Source: Schauerella fraxinea
GTDB lineage: Bacteria > Pseudomonadota > Gammaproteobacteria > Burkholderiales > Burkholderiaceae_B
NCBI GenBank assembly: GCA_030849945.1
Contig: JAVDKK010000001.1
Location: forward strand, 1,054,001-1,118,000
Length of the DNA: 64,000 nt
Direction of reading: 5' to 3'
Shown: piece by piece, positions 1 to 8,662 of the stretch
Numbering within the stretch: the stretch's first letter is position 1
Layout: every line of letters begins with the position of its first letter
Notes under the pieces: generated by a model
Told to the model about the DNA's origin: nothing
The model's input: only the letters and a program-made list of their open reading frames with translations
The model's database searches: none
Made by a program: the position numbers and the translations under genes

Positions 1-166
1 CGAGGATCTCGGGGCAGTCGCGCTCGTACACCCGCGCGGGAAGAAGCGATCCGGTGATGCGAACGAACTCGGACACGCAGCCGTCGTAATCGCCTGTGCT
101 CGTCAACACGTCGCGCAGCACGTAGTCCGCCAGCCCCTCCATGGGGGCAAGGAAGAGGCGGCTCAT
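1..166 (-). CDS. dusC: tRNA-dihydrouridine synthase DusC, N-terminal part (cut by window edge)
   Basis: Only the first 55 codons are inside the window, read leftwards from an ATG at 166. The peptide begins MSRLFLAPMEGLADYVLRD and continues with a YDGCVSEFVRIT stretch. The APMEG motif followed by a short CxxEFVR element is the typical start of the Dus family, and the match to E. coli DusC (which reduces U16 of tRNAs with FMN) is closer than to DusA or DusB. The gene is divergent from rsmB with a gap of about 290 bases. DusC is a cytosolic tRNA-modifying flavoenzyme. The subfamily call rests on a short fragment. Confidence 0.8.
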   Translation of the reverse strand, partial: MSRLFLAPMEGLADYVLRDVLTSTGDYDGCVSEFVRITGSLLPARVYERDCPEIL

Positions 167-452
167 GCGGCGAGCCGTCGCATGGCGGCAAGCTGCGAGG
201 TCGTACTGACGGGGAGGGCGGCATGCGATGGGCGGCGCGCAAGCGCGGCGGCATGGGCCTTGAGCGGCAAGAACATGGCGATGGGGCGGTAGGGCTCGGC
301 GCACGATGCGCCGGCAGCAGAATGGGGGCGATGCGCAAAGGCGTTCGCGGGCACGAGTTTACCCCGGTCGCCTGGTTTGGCTGCACCGGCAACAGGGCAT
401 TGGCACCGGGATAGCGCGTCCAACAGGTACCATATCGATCCTAACCTGCTTT

Positions 453-1817
453 ATGAAGACCATGTCCGACGTCGATTCTTCCCGCGCCAGCCCTCCCTTG
501 TCCTCGCTTTTGCTCGCTACAGCCCAGGTCACGGAGGCCGTTTTGGGCGGCCAGTCGATGACGGAGGCGCTCGCCACCGTCTCCACGCCTTCGCGGGCGG
601 CGACGCAAGCCTTGGCATTTCACACCATGCGGCAACTGGGGTGGGCCCGGGCCGTCAAGAATCAGTTGATCGCGCGCACGCCGCCCAGCCCGCTGCTCGA
701 TGCGCTGGCCTTGGTCGCCATCGCGCTGCTCAAGCCGTCCGACGCGGCCAGCAAGGCTGCCATCATCGACTTTCATACGGCCGCGATGCCCTCATACGCG
801 CCGCACACCGTGGTCGACCAGGCCGTAACCGCGGCGGCCGACGATCAAGAGATGGCGCGCTTCAAGGGCCTGCTCAACGGCAGCCTGCGCCGGTTCTTGC
901 GTGAGCGCAACGAGGTGCTGCAGATGATCGATCGCGATCTCGAGGCAAAGTGGAATCACCCGATGTGGTGGATTGCGCTCGTGCGCAACACCTATCCGCA
1001 GCAATGGGAAGAAGTGCTTGCCGGGGCGCAGCGTCCCGCGCCGCTCACCCTGCGCGTCAACCGCCGCCAAGCCACGCCCGAGCAAGTAATTGCCGCGTTT
1101 GCCGAGGCCGGCGTGACGGCCGTGCCGGTGGGCGAGAGCGGTCTGATGCTGACGCAGCCGCGCCCGGTGACGCAATTGCCGGGGTTCGCCGAAGGCTGGT
1201 GGTCGGTGCAGGATGCGGGCGCGCAATTGGCTGCGCCGCTGCTGCCGCTGAAAGACGGCATGCGCGTGCTGGATGCGTGCGCAGCGCCCGGCGGTAAGAC
1301 CGCCCACATGCTGGAACTGGCCGATGTGGAGATGCTGGCGCTGGATTCGGATGCCAAGCGGCTTACGCGCGTGACCGAAAACCTCGATCGCCTGAAGCTG
1401 AATTCGTCCAAGGTCAGCGTAAAGGCCGCCAGCGCGCTCGATCTGGATAGCTGGTGGGACGGCAAGCCGTTCGATGCTGTGCTGGCCGATGTGCCGTGCA
1501 CGGCGTCCGGTATCGTGCGCCGGCATCCCGACATCCGTTGGTTGCGGCGTCAGGATGACGTGGCGCGCACCGCCACGCTGCAGAGCCGGATGACCGATGC
1601 GCTGTGGCGCACCGTTGCACCCGGGGGCCACATGCTTTACGTAACGTGCTCGATTTTCCCGGCGGAAGGTGCGCGCCAGGCGGCCGCGTTCTCGCGTCGT
1701 CATGCGGATGCGGAACGTTTGAATGCGCCCGGCCAGTTGCTCCCGATTGCTGCGGAAGCAACAGCCGAGACGCAGCGCGACGGTTTTTTCTACGCCCTGT
1801 TTGCCAAGCAGTCCTGA
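453..1817 (+). CDS. rsmB: 16S rRNA m5C967 methyltransferase RsmB (Fmu/Sun)
   Basis: A 454-residue enzyme that methylates C967 of 16S rRNA using SAM. The N-terminal part (about 1-150) is the NusB-like RNA-binding domain; the C-terminal part is the Rossmann methyltransferase. The SAM loop DACAAPGGKT lies near residue 275. The two cysteines of the family are present: the PC motif in DVPCTASG (C349) and the TC motif in YVTCSIFP (C399), the latter being the nucleophile in characterised members. The reading frame is open further upstream, but that extension is not conserved; ATG 453 or ATG 462 is the likely start. It leads the cluster running to trkH; a DUF4390 gene follows after 41 bases. Confidence 0.93.
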   Translation: MKTMSDVDSSRASPPLSSLLLATAQVTEAVLGGQSMTEALATVSTPSRAATQALAFHTMRQLGWARAVKNQLIARTPPSPLLDALALVAIALLKPSDAASKAAIIDFHTAAMPSYAPHTVVDQAVTAAADDQEMARFKGLLNGSLRRFLRERNEVLQMIDRDLEAKWNHPMWWIALVRNTYPQQWEEVLAGAQRPAPLTLRVNRRQATPEQVIAAFAEAGVTAVPVGESGLMLTQPRPVTQLPGFAEGWWSVQDAGAQLAAPLLPLKDGMRVLDACAAPGGKTAHMLELADVEMLALDSDAKRLTRVTENLDRLKLNSSKVSVKAASALDLDSWWDGKPFDAVLADVPCTASGIVRRHPDIRWLRRQDDVARTATLQSRMTDALWRTVAPGGHMLYVTCSIFPAEGARQAAAFSRRHADAERLNAPGQLLPIAAEATAETQRDGFFYALFAKQS

Positions 1818-1858
1818 ATCGCCAAGAATAGGACTCGTTCCTTACGTCTCCCCAGCCG

Positions 1859-2434
1859 ATGATGTTGCGCCTGTTGCTCGTGTTGCTGTTGCTTTGCTCG
1901 CCGTTTCTCGGCGAGCCTGCTCAGGCCGCCTCACCGGCCGTCACGCGCATCGAACCCCGCATCGAGCGCGATCGGCTGCTGATCGATGCGGATGTCGATT
2001 TCGAGCTCAACAGTCAGTTGCGCGATGCGGCGCAACGCGGGGTGCCGCTCTATTTCACGGCCGATGCCATCATCACGCGGAATCGCTGGTGGTGGTTCGA
2101 CCGCACCGAAGTCGATACGCAGATGACCTGGCGCATCGTCTACAACGCGTTGACGCGGCAGTGGCGGGTGGGCGTGGGCGAATTGACGCTGCCGGTATCG
2201 TCGCTGGACGATGCCATGGATGTGATGCGGCGGATCCGCAATTGGGACGTCGGCAGCACCGAGGGACTGGACGTGGGCACGCACTACACCGGGCAGATGC
2301 GCTTGCGTCTGGATACGGCGTTGTTGCCGCGTCCCTTTCAGGTCAATGCCTTGAATAACAGTTCCTGGACGCCCGCCACGCCGTGGGCCGAATTCGAATT
2401 CTCGATTTCTTCCAAGCAGGACAGGGCGCAATGA
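1859..2434 (+). CDS. DUF4390 family secreted protein
   Basis: A 191-residue protein with a clear Sec signal peptide (hydrophobic residues 3-16, cleavage after the AQA near residue 23). The mature part is a compact beta-rich domain with a tryptophan run (RNRWWWFDR) typical of the DUF4390 family. Its function is not known. In beta- and gammaproteobacteria this gene habitually sits just upstream of ntrY, which points to a periplasmic role connected with that sensor, but this is inference. Its stop overlaps the ntrY start by ATGA, so the two are translationally coupled. A second ATG directly follows the first, leaving the start uncertain by one codon. Confidence 0.8.
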   Translation: MMLRLLLVLLLLCSPFLGEPAQAASPAVTRIEPRIERDRLLIDADVDFELNSQLRDAAQRGVPLYFTADAIITRNRWWWFDRTEVDTQMTWRIVYNALTRQWRVGVGELTLPVSSLDDAMDVMRRIRNWDVGSTEGLDVGTHYTGQMRLRLDTALLPRPFQVNALNNSSWTPATPWAEFEFSISSKQDRAQ

Positions 2435-4746
2435 AGCGTCTGCTCAATATCGCTTTCGTTATCGGCGGGTTGAGCGGCCTGATGCTCCTGGCGTTGCTGG
2501 CGTGGTCCACGGGCAATGCCTCGCGGTTTGCGCAGTACTACGACGTGCTGCTGATCCTGAACGGCGTGTTCGCCACCGCGATGTTCCTGTGGGTGGTGTC
2601 GCTGATCGTCAAGCTGGCGCGGCAGATCCGCAGGCGCCAGTTCGGCGCCCGCCTAACGGCGCGATTCGCGCTCGCGTTTGCGCTGGTCGGCGTGGTGCCG
2701 GGCGCCTTGATCTACGTGGTGTCGGTGCAGTTCATGTCGCGCTCGATCGAGTCGTGGTTCAACGTGCGGGTCGATAGCGCACTCGAAGCTGGCTTGAACC
2801 TGGGCCGCGCCGCGCTGGATTCGCTTTTGGCCGATCTGGATGCACGCGGCAAATCCATGGCCAATGAGTTGGGCAGCACGCCCGATAGCGAATTGGCGAC
2901 CGTGCTCACGCGGCTGCGCAATGCCAACGGCATCCAGGACGCCCTGATCTTTACCGGCGCCGGGCGCGCCGTGGCCTTCTCGACCAATCAGTATGGCCAG
3001 TTGCTGCCTGAAGTGCCGCCGTCCACCGTGCTCAATCAGTTGCGCGTGGCGCGCGGCTATTCGCAGGCCGAAGCCGACGAGCCCAACGATCTCGACAACG
3101 ATGGCGGCCTGCACTTGCGAGTGATTTTGCCGCTGCCAGCGCCGGCCCGTTTCGACAGCCTCATCGGCGCGGCCGCCGAGCCGCGTTGGCTGCAACTGGT
3201 GCAACCGGTGCCCGAGCAGATCGCCCGCAACGCCAACCGCGTGCAGCAGGGCTTTCGCGATTATCAGGAGCTCGCGCTCTCGCGCCTGGGCCTACGCAAG
3301 CTCTACGGCATCACGCTCACGCTGGCGCTGATGATGGCGGTGTTTTCGGCGATTGCGGTCGCGCTGTCGTTATCCAAGCGGCTGGTGCGCCCCTTGTTGC
3401 GCCTGGCGGGCGGCACGCAGGCGGTGGGCGTAGGCGACTACACGCCCTTGCCCGAGCCCCCGGCGCGTGACGAGGTGGGCCAGTTGACCCGATCGTTCAA
3501 CGCGATGACGCGGCAGCTGGACGAGGCGCGCCGCATGGTCGAAACCAATCGTCAGCAACTGCTGCGCTCCAACGTCTACCTTGAGAATGTGCTGTCCAAC
3601 CTATCGTCGGGCGTGCTGGTGTTCGACGAAGGATTTCGCGTTACCACCGTCAACCAGGGCGCGCAGGATATTCTGCAGGCCGATCTGCGCCATGTGATCG
3701 GCCGCCCGCTCGAAACCGCCGATGGCATGCTGTCGTTTGCCGGCGTGGTGCGCGAGGCCTTTGCGGCGCACAGCGCGGTCGGTTCGGAACGCCAGCATTG
3801 GCAGCAGCAATTCGAGATCACGGTCACGCCCACCGGCGCCGACGATACGGTGCAGATGCTCACGCTGCTGGCCCGGGGCAGCCATTTGCGCGTGGATGGC
3901 CGCGGCAATGGCTACCTGGTGGTGTTCGACGACATCACCGAAGTGATTTCGGCCAACCGCACCGTGGCCTGGGGCGAAGTGGCCCGTCGCCTGGCGCACG
4001 AGATCAAGAATCCGCTTACGCCGATTCAACTGTCGGCTGAGCGTCTGGCCATGAAGCTGGCCGACAAACTCGCGCCCGCCGATGCGCAGATGCTGGCCCG
4101 CTCCACCAATACGATCGTCAACCAGGTCGCATCGCTCAAGCACATGGTGGACGACTTCCGCGAGTTCGCCCGCACGCCGCCCGCGGTGATGCAGCAGATC
4201 GATTTCAATGCGCTGGTGGCCGACGTGCTGGCCTTGTACGGCTGGGATCCTGTCGATGGCCATGCGCGCGAAAGCGAAACGGTTTTGCCGCTCGAAGTCG
4301 AGCTGGCACCGGAATTGCCTATGATCGAAGGCGACCCGACGCAATTGCGTCAGGTGATCCACAATCTGTTGAGCAATGCCCGCGATGCGCTGGTCGATCG
4401 TCCCGATGTGGGCATGGTGCGCGTCACGACGCGCCTGGTCGACAGCGATCCCGCTGATTCGGCGGCGCCGCAGGCCGTGCGCTTTACCGTGATGGACAAT
4501 GGCCCGGGATTTTCTTCCAAGGTCATGCAACGGGTGTTCGAGCCGTACGTAACCACGAAATCCCACGGTACTGGGTTAGGATTGGCTATTGTGCGCAAGA
4601 TTGTGGAAGAACACGGGGGAAGAATCGATGTCGCCAACCGTCGCGAAGGCGGGGCGCGGGTATCGGTTCTATTGACACGACTCGCGGTGCCAGGCAGCGT
4701 TCTGGACGGGAACCCGCAAGATCGGGATAATGCGGCTACGCAATAG
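2431..4746 (+). CDS. ntrY: NtrY-type membrane sensor histidine kinase
   Basis: A 771-residue sensor kinase. Three hydrophobic segments lie in the first 95 residues and a fourth at about 292-315, framing a periplasmic loop of about 195 residues. A HAMP domain follows (from about 318), then a PAS domain (about 385-510). The HisKA box has the phospho-accepting histidine in RRLAHEIKNPLTP (H523), and the ATPase domain shows NLLSNARDAL, DNGPGF and GTGLGLAIV. NtrY kinases pair with NtrX in nitrogen and redox/respiratory control. Start chosen at ATG 2431 because it makes the ATGA overlap with the DUF4390 gene; the frame is open upstream. ntrX follows after 11 bases. Confidence 0.92.
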   Translation: MKRLLNIAFVIGGLSGLMLLALLAWSTGNASRFAQYYDVLLILNGVFATAMFLWVVSLIVKLARQIRRRQFGARLTARFALAFALVGVVPGALIYVVSVQFMSRSIESWFNVRVDSALEAGLNLGRAALDSLLADLDARGKSMANELGSTPDSELATVLTRLRNANGIQDALIFTGAGRAVAFSTNQYGQLLPEVPPSTVLNQLRVARGYSQAEADEPNDLDNDGGLHLRVILPLPAPARFDSLIGAAAEPRWLQLVQPVPEQIARNANRVQQGFRDYQELALSRLGLRKLYGITLTLALMMAVFSAIAVALSLSKRLVRPLLRLAGGTQAVGVGDYTPLPEPPARDEVGQLTRSFNAMTRQLDEARRMVETNRQQLLRSNVYLENVLSNLSSGVLVFDEGFRVTTVNQGAQDILQADLRHVIGRPLETADGMLSFAGVVREAFAAHSAVGSERQHWQQQFEITVTPTGADDTVQMLTLLARGSHLRVDGRGNGYLVVFDDITEVISANRTVAWGEVARRLAHEIKNPLTPIQLSAERLAMKLADKLAPADAQMLARSTNTIVNQVASLKHMVDDFREFARTPPAVMQQIDFNALVADVLALYGWDPVDGHARESETVLPLEVELAPELPMIEGDPTQLRQVIHNLLSNARDALVDRPDVGMVRVTTRLVDSDPADSAAPQAVRFTVMDNGPGFSSKVMQRVFEPYVTTKSHGTGLGLAIVRKIVEEHGGRIDVANRREGGARVSVLLTRLAVPGSVLDGNPQDRDNAATQ

Positions 4747-4757
4747 GTGGACGGTTT

Positions 4758-5459
4758 ATGGCCAGAATTCTGGTGGTTGACGACGAAGTTGGCATTCGAG
4801 AGCTTTTGTCGGAAATTCTCTACGACGAAGGGCACACAGTCGAGCTCGCCGAAAACGCTGCGCAAGCGCGCACGGCGCGGCTGCGTGCGCGTCCGGATCT
4901 GGTGCTGCTCGACATCTGGATGCCCGACACCGACGGGGTGAGCCTGCTGAAAGAGTGGGGCTCGCAAGGGTTGCTCGACATGCCCGTCATCATGATGAGC
5001 GGCCACGCCACGATCGATACCGCTGTCGAAGCCACGCGTATCGGCGCCATGGACTTTCTCGAAAAGCCCATTACGCTGCAACGCTTGCTCAAGACCATCG
5101 CGTCCGGTCTGGCGCGGGGGCGTGCGCCCCAGGCTGCGGCCGCTGCGCCGGTGTTCGCGCCGGCGGCGCTCGCGTCGACCGCCACCGATGCCGATCGCCC
5201 GGTCACCATCCCGGCTGCCGCGCCTGCAGTGCCCGAAGATACGTCGCCCAATGCCACCGGGTCGCTGGGCAGCATCTCGCTCGATCAGCCGCTGCGCGAT
5301 GCGCGCGACGAATTCGAACGCATCTACTTCGAATATCACCTTGGCCGCGAGAATCACAGCATGACGCGCGTGTCCGAGAAAACGGGTCTTGAGCGCACCC
5401 ACCTGTACCGCAAGCTCAAACAACTGGGTATCGAGTCGGCGCGCAAGCGGAACGCATGA
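4758..5459 (+). CDS. ntrX: Short NtrX-type response regulator lacking the AAA+ domain
   Basis: A 233-residue regulator. Residues 1-120 are a receiver domain (VVDDE at 6-10, phospho-acceptor D52 in LLDIWMPD, conserved K in LEKPIT). An Ala/Pro-rich linker of about 60 residues follows, then a Fis-type helix-turn-helix at the C terminus (RVSEKTGLERTHLYRKLK). Classical NtrX is about 450 residues and carries a central AAA+ sigma-54 activation domain; here it is wholly absent and the linker joins the receiver to the DNA-binding end. It should bind DNA but cannot remodel sigma-54 polymerase. The reading is clean, without a frameshift, so this is an architecture and not a broken gene. trkA starts inside its stop codon. 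Confidence 0.9.
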   Translation: MARILVVDDEVGIRELLSEILYDEGHTVELAENAAQARTARLRARPDLVLLDIWMPDTDGVSLLKEWGSQGLLDMPVIMMSGHATIDTAVEATRIGAMDFLEKPITLQRLLKTIASGLARGRAPQAAAAAPVFAPAALASTATDADRPVTIPAAAPAVPEDTSPNATGSLGSISLDQPLRDARDEFERIYFEYHLGRENHSMTRVSEKTGLERTHLYRKLKQLGIESARKRNA

Positions 5460-6835
5460 AGGTGTTGATCATGGGCGCTGGCCGAGTCGGGTCCAGCGTC
5501 GCCGAGAATCTGGTGTCCGAACAAAACGACATCACGATCATCGACGCCAATCCAACCGATCTGCAGTATCTCCAGGAACGTTTCGACCTGCGTGCCGTCC
5601 ATGGCGACGGCACGCAGGTTTCGGTGCTGCGCAGCGCCGGCATCGAAGATGCGGATCTGTTCATTGCCTGTGCTGCTTCGGACTCCGCCAATCTGGTGGC
5701 GTGCCGGATCGCCCGGCAATTGTTCAATGTGCCGCGCCGTATCGCGCGCATCCGCTCGCCCGAGTTTGCCGAACACGACATGCTGATGGGCGACGACGGG
5801 TTTTGCATCGATGCGTTGATCAGCCCTGAGCGCAGCGTCAGCAATTATCTGCATAGCCTGATCGAATTTCCCGAAGCCTTGCAGGTGGTGGAGTTTGCTC
5901 ATGGGCGCGTCAGCGTCATCACGGCGCGCGTCGAGGAAGGCAGCCCGATGGCGAACCATTCGCTGAATTCGCTGCGCGAGGTGTTTCCCGACGTCACCGC
6001 ACGCGTGGTCGACGTGCTGCGCCACGGCCGCCAGATTCAAACCGGGCCCGATGTGGTGATCGAGCCGGGCGATGAAGTCATTCTGGTCGTCGACACGCGC
6101 CACGCCCGCAAAGCGGTGCGTCAATTGCGCGATTCCGAGAAGAGCGTGCGCCGCGTCATGATCGCAGGCGGCGGCAATATCGGCATGCGCCTGGCCAAGC
6201 AACTCGCGCAAGAGAAATACAGCGTGCGCCTGATCGAACGCAGCCCGATGCGCTGCGAATATCTGGCCGCCAATCTGCCCGATAGCGTGCTGGTGCTGCA
6301 AGGCAACGGCACCGACGAGGCATTGCTCGCGCGTGAAAATATCGACGATATGGACACCTTCCTGGCGCTGACCAGCGACGATGAAGACAACATCATGTCG
6401 TCGTTGCTTGCCAAGCGGCTGGGCGCACGCAAGGTGATCGCACTGATCAACCGGCAGGCGTACGGCGAGCTGATGCAGGGCAGCCTGATCGATATCGCGG
6501 TATCGCCCTCGCAAGCCACCATGAGCGAAATCCTGCAACATGTGCGCCGGGGCGACGTCGTGGCGGTGCACCGGTTGCGGCAAGGTGTGGCCGAAGCGCT
6601 GGAGGCGATTGCGCACGGCGATCGCAAGAGTTCGCGGGTGGTGGGGCGCCGCGTGCGTGAGATTCGCTTGCCCAAAGGGGCGGCGATCGGCGCGATCGTG
6701 CGCGGCGACGAGATTCTGATGCCCGATGACGATACGGTGATTGCGTCGGACGATCATGTGATCGTGTTTGTGCCCAGCCGCGATCAGATGGCCCAGGTCG
6801 AAAAACTATTCCAGGTTTCGGCCTCTTTTTTCTAA
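5456..6835 (+). CDS. trkA: Trk potassium uptake regulatory subunit TrkA
   Basis: A 459-residue cytosolic, membrane-associated NAD(H)-binding subunit of the Trk potassium channel. It holds two RCK repeats: the first begins with the Rossmann glycine motif MGAGRVGSSVAENL at 4-17 and the second with IAGGGNIGMRLAKQL near residue 236; each is followed by an RCK-C lobe. The length matches E. coli TrkA (458). The ATG overlaps the ntrX stop (ATGA), tying potassium uptake to NtrYX expression. In E. coli dephosphorylated EIIA-Ntr (PtsN) binds TrkA; a ptsN gene lies at about 37.6 kb here. The partner gene trkH follows, separated by a GGDEF gene. Confidence 0.95.
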   Translation: MKVLIMGAGRVGSSVAENLVSEQNDITIIDANPTDLQYLQERFDLRAVHGDGTQVSVLRSAGIEDADLFIACAASDSANLVACRIARQLFNVPRRIARIRSPEFAEHDMLMGDDGFCIDALISPERSVSNYLHSLIEFPEALQVVEFAHGRVSVITARVEEGSPMANHSLNSLREVFPDVTARVVDVLRHGRQIQTGPDVVIEPGDEVILVVDTRHARKAVRQLRDSEKSVRRVMIAGGGNIGMRLAKQLAQEKYSVRLIERSPMRCEYLAANLPDSVLVLQGNGTDEALLARENIDDMDTFLALTSDDEDNIMSSLLAKRLGARKVIALINRQAYGELMQGSLIDIAVSPSQATMSEILQHVRRGDVVAVHRLRQGVAEALEAIAHGDRKSSRVVGRRVREIRLPKGAAIGAIVRGDEILMPDDDTVIASDDHVIVFVPSRDQMAQVEKLFQVSASFF

Positions 6836-6856
6836 GGCCGCGTCGAACGCGCAATC

Positions 6857-8662
6857 ATGGCAAGCCTCTTGTCCCTTCGCGATACCACCCTCACGGTGCG
6901 CCAGAAACTGTGGATGGGCACGGGCCTCATCACGGTGTGTGCCTGCTCGCTCGGGTTTTGGCTGATCTGGTTGGGTTACGCCGATTACCGTCGCACTGAC
7001 GATAGCCGCGCCAATATGGCGCTCTTCCGGGCGGCCATTCTGGCCTCTGACGCGGTGTCTTCCGAACGCTCGCCGGGCAATGAGGCCATCAGTGAAACGG
7101 GCGACGCCACCGACGAGGCCTTGCGCCGCCTCGAGGCCGCGCGGCTGCAAAGCGATCTCGCGCTGGACGAGCTGGCCAACCGCTGGAACAACGTGGTTGG
7201 CATCCGGTTGCCCAGCGCCGATGCGCAGTTCGACAAAGTGCGCGCCAGCCTGGAAGCGGCGCGCCGGGAAGTCGATTTCCAGGCGCACCTGCCGCGCGAA
7301 ACGCGTGAGCAATCCGGGGTCGAGGCTTCGGTGGTGGGCATGTTTGCCGTGGTCGATGCGTTGCAACCGGTCATCGTCGAGGCCGGGCAACGCTTGTTCC
7401 GTACCGATCCGGTGATGGCCGACGCCGTGGTGCTGACCTCGATGCTGGCGCGCATGCGCGAATATGCCGACCGTATTTCGGGCAAGCTGTTGGCGCCGAT
7501 GGTGACCGATAGCGCGATGTCGTTGGGACGGCAGATCGACCTGGGCGAGATGATGGGGCGGGTTGTGCAGACCTGGGATTATGTGTCGTTCATGCTGCAG
7601 CTGTATCGCGAAGACGAGCGCATCGGCGAAAGCTACCGCCTGGTCGCCACGAAATATTTTGGCGAAGGTCACGTCTTGATCGAAACGATGATCCGCGAGG
7701 GTCGGGGGCGCGGCAACTATTCCATCGGCAGTGCCGAATTCACGCGCCGCATGGTGCCCTACGTCGAAGAGATCGAAAATCTGCGCGACGCGATCTTTGC
7801 GCTGAACAGCGCGCAGATCCAGCAGTCGCTTGACGATGCGCGCTGGCGCATGTGGGCGTCCGCCGTCATCACATTCGCGATATTGGCGGTGCTGCTGGCC
7901 GCTCTGGTGATCAGTCACCGTGGCGTGTTTGGGCCGTTGCTGTATGCCCGCGACGAGATCGTCGCGCTGGCGCGCGATGGCGGTGGGCGCGTATTGCCGC
8001 CCCGGCCGACGGGGAGCGCCGAGATCCAGGCGCTCTTCGGCGCGCTCGACATTCTGCGCGTGACGCAGCGCCGCCGCGAGCGGCTTGAAAAAGAGCGCGA
8101 GTTGCTCTCGGTGCACCTGAAGCAGCAAGCGCAAACCGATGTGTTGACCGAACTGCAAAACCGGCGCGCGCTCGAGATGATCGGGCAAAACCTGGCGCAG
8201 TATTCGCCGCATGAGGCGGCGCTGGCCGGGCTGATCCTGCTGGACGTGGATCACTTCAAAGCCGTCAACGACGCGCACGGTCATCCGGTGGGCGATGTGG
8301 TCTTGCAGCAGGTGGCGCGCACCCTCAAGGCGCAATGTGGCGACGCCGATGTGGTGGCGCGCTATGGCGGGGAAGAGTTTGCCGTGCTCGTGTTGGACAC
8401 CAATGTGGTCGCCATCGGCGTGCTGGCCGAACGAATTCGCGAGGCGTGCGAGCAACTGGTCATCCCGGTCAAGGATGGCGCGCGCGTGCAACTCACGGTC
8501 AGTGCCGGTGCCGTCGTCGGCCAACGCGGGCTGGAAAGCTGGCAGCCGCTGGTCGAGCTGGCGGACGCCGCGCTCTATCGCGCCAAGCGGGCAGGACGCA
8601 ATCGTGTGGTGGTCGATCCAGGCGTGGACGCCGGCCAGGCATTCAAACGAGGACGCGCATGA
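6857..8662 (+). CDS. Membrane-bound diguanylate cyclase (GGDEF) inserted between trkA and trkH
   Basis: A 601-residue protein. A transmembrane helix lies at about 18-40, a periplasmic alpha-helical sensor region at about 41-330, and a second helix at about 331-353. A short HAMP-like linker and a coiled segment lead to a GGDEF domain. The active-site motif is intact (RYGGEEF, GGEEF at 504-508) and the upstream LDVDHFKAVND metal/nucleotide loop is present, so it should make cyclic di-GMP. The inhibitory RxxD I-site is not seen: the aligned residues just before the active site read GDAD. The periplasmic region matches no domain I can name. It begins 21 bases after trkA and its stop overlaps the trkH start (ATGA). 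Confidence 0.9.
   Translation: MASLLSLRDTTLTVRQKLWMGTGLITVCACSLGFWLIWLGYADYRRTDDSRANMALFRAAILASDAVSSERSPGNEAISETGDATDEALRRLEAARLQSDLALDELANRWNNVVGIRLPSADAQFDKVRASLEAARREVDFQAHLPRETREQSGVEASVVGMFAVVDALQPVIVEAGQRLFRTDPVMADAVVLTSMLARMREYADRISGKLLAPMVTDSAMSLGRQIDLGEMMGRVVQTWDYVSFMLQLYREDERIGESYRLVATKYFGEGHVLIETMIREGRGRGNYSIGSAEFTRRMVPYVEEIENLRDAIFALNSAQIQQSLDDARWRMWASAVITFAILAVLLAALVISHRGVFGPLLYARDEIVALARDGGGRVLPPRPTGSAEIQALFGALDILRVTQRRRERLEKERELLSVHLKQQAQTDVLTELQNRRALEMIGQNLAQYSPHEAALAGLILLDVDHFKAVNDAHGHPVGDVVLQQVARTLKAQCGDADVVARYGGEEFAVLVLDTNVVAIGVLAERIREACEQLVIPVKDGARVQLTVSAGAVVGQRGLESWQPLVELADAALYRAKRAGRNRVVVDPGVDAGQAFKRGRA

Noticed and set aside
6806..8524. A 572-codon open frame on the minus strand
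   Set aside because: It is antisense to the GGDEF gene and has no recognisable domain.
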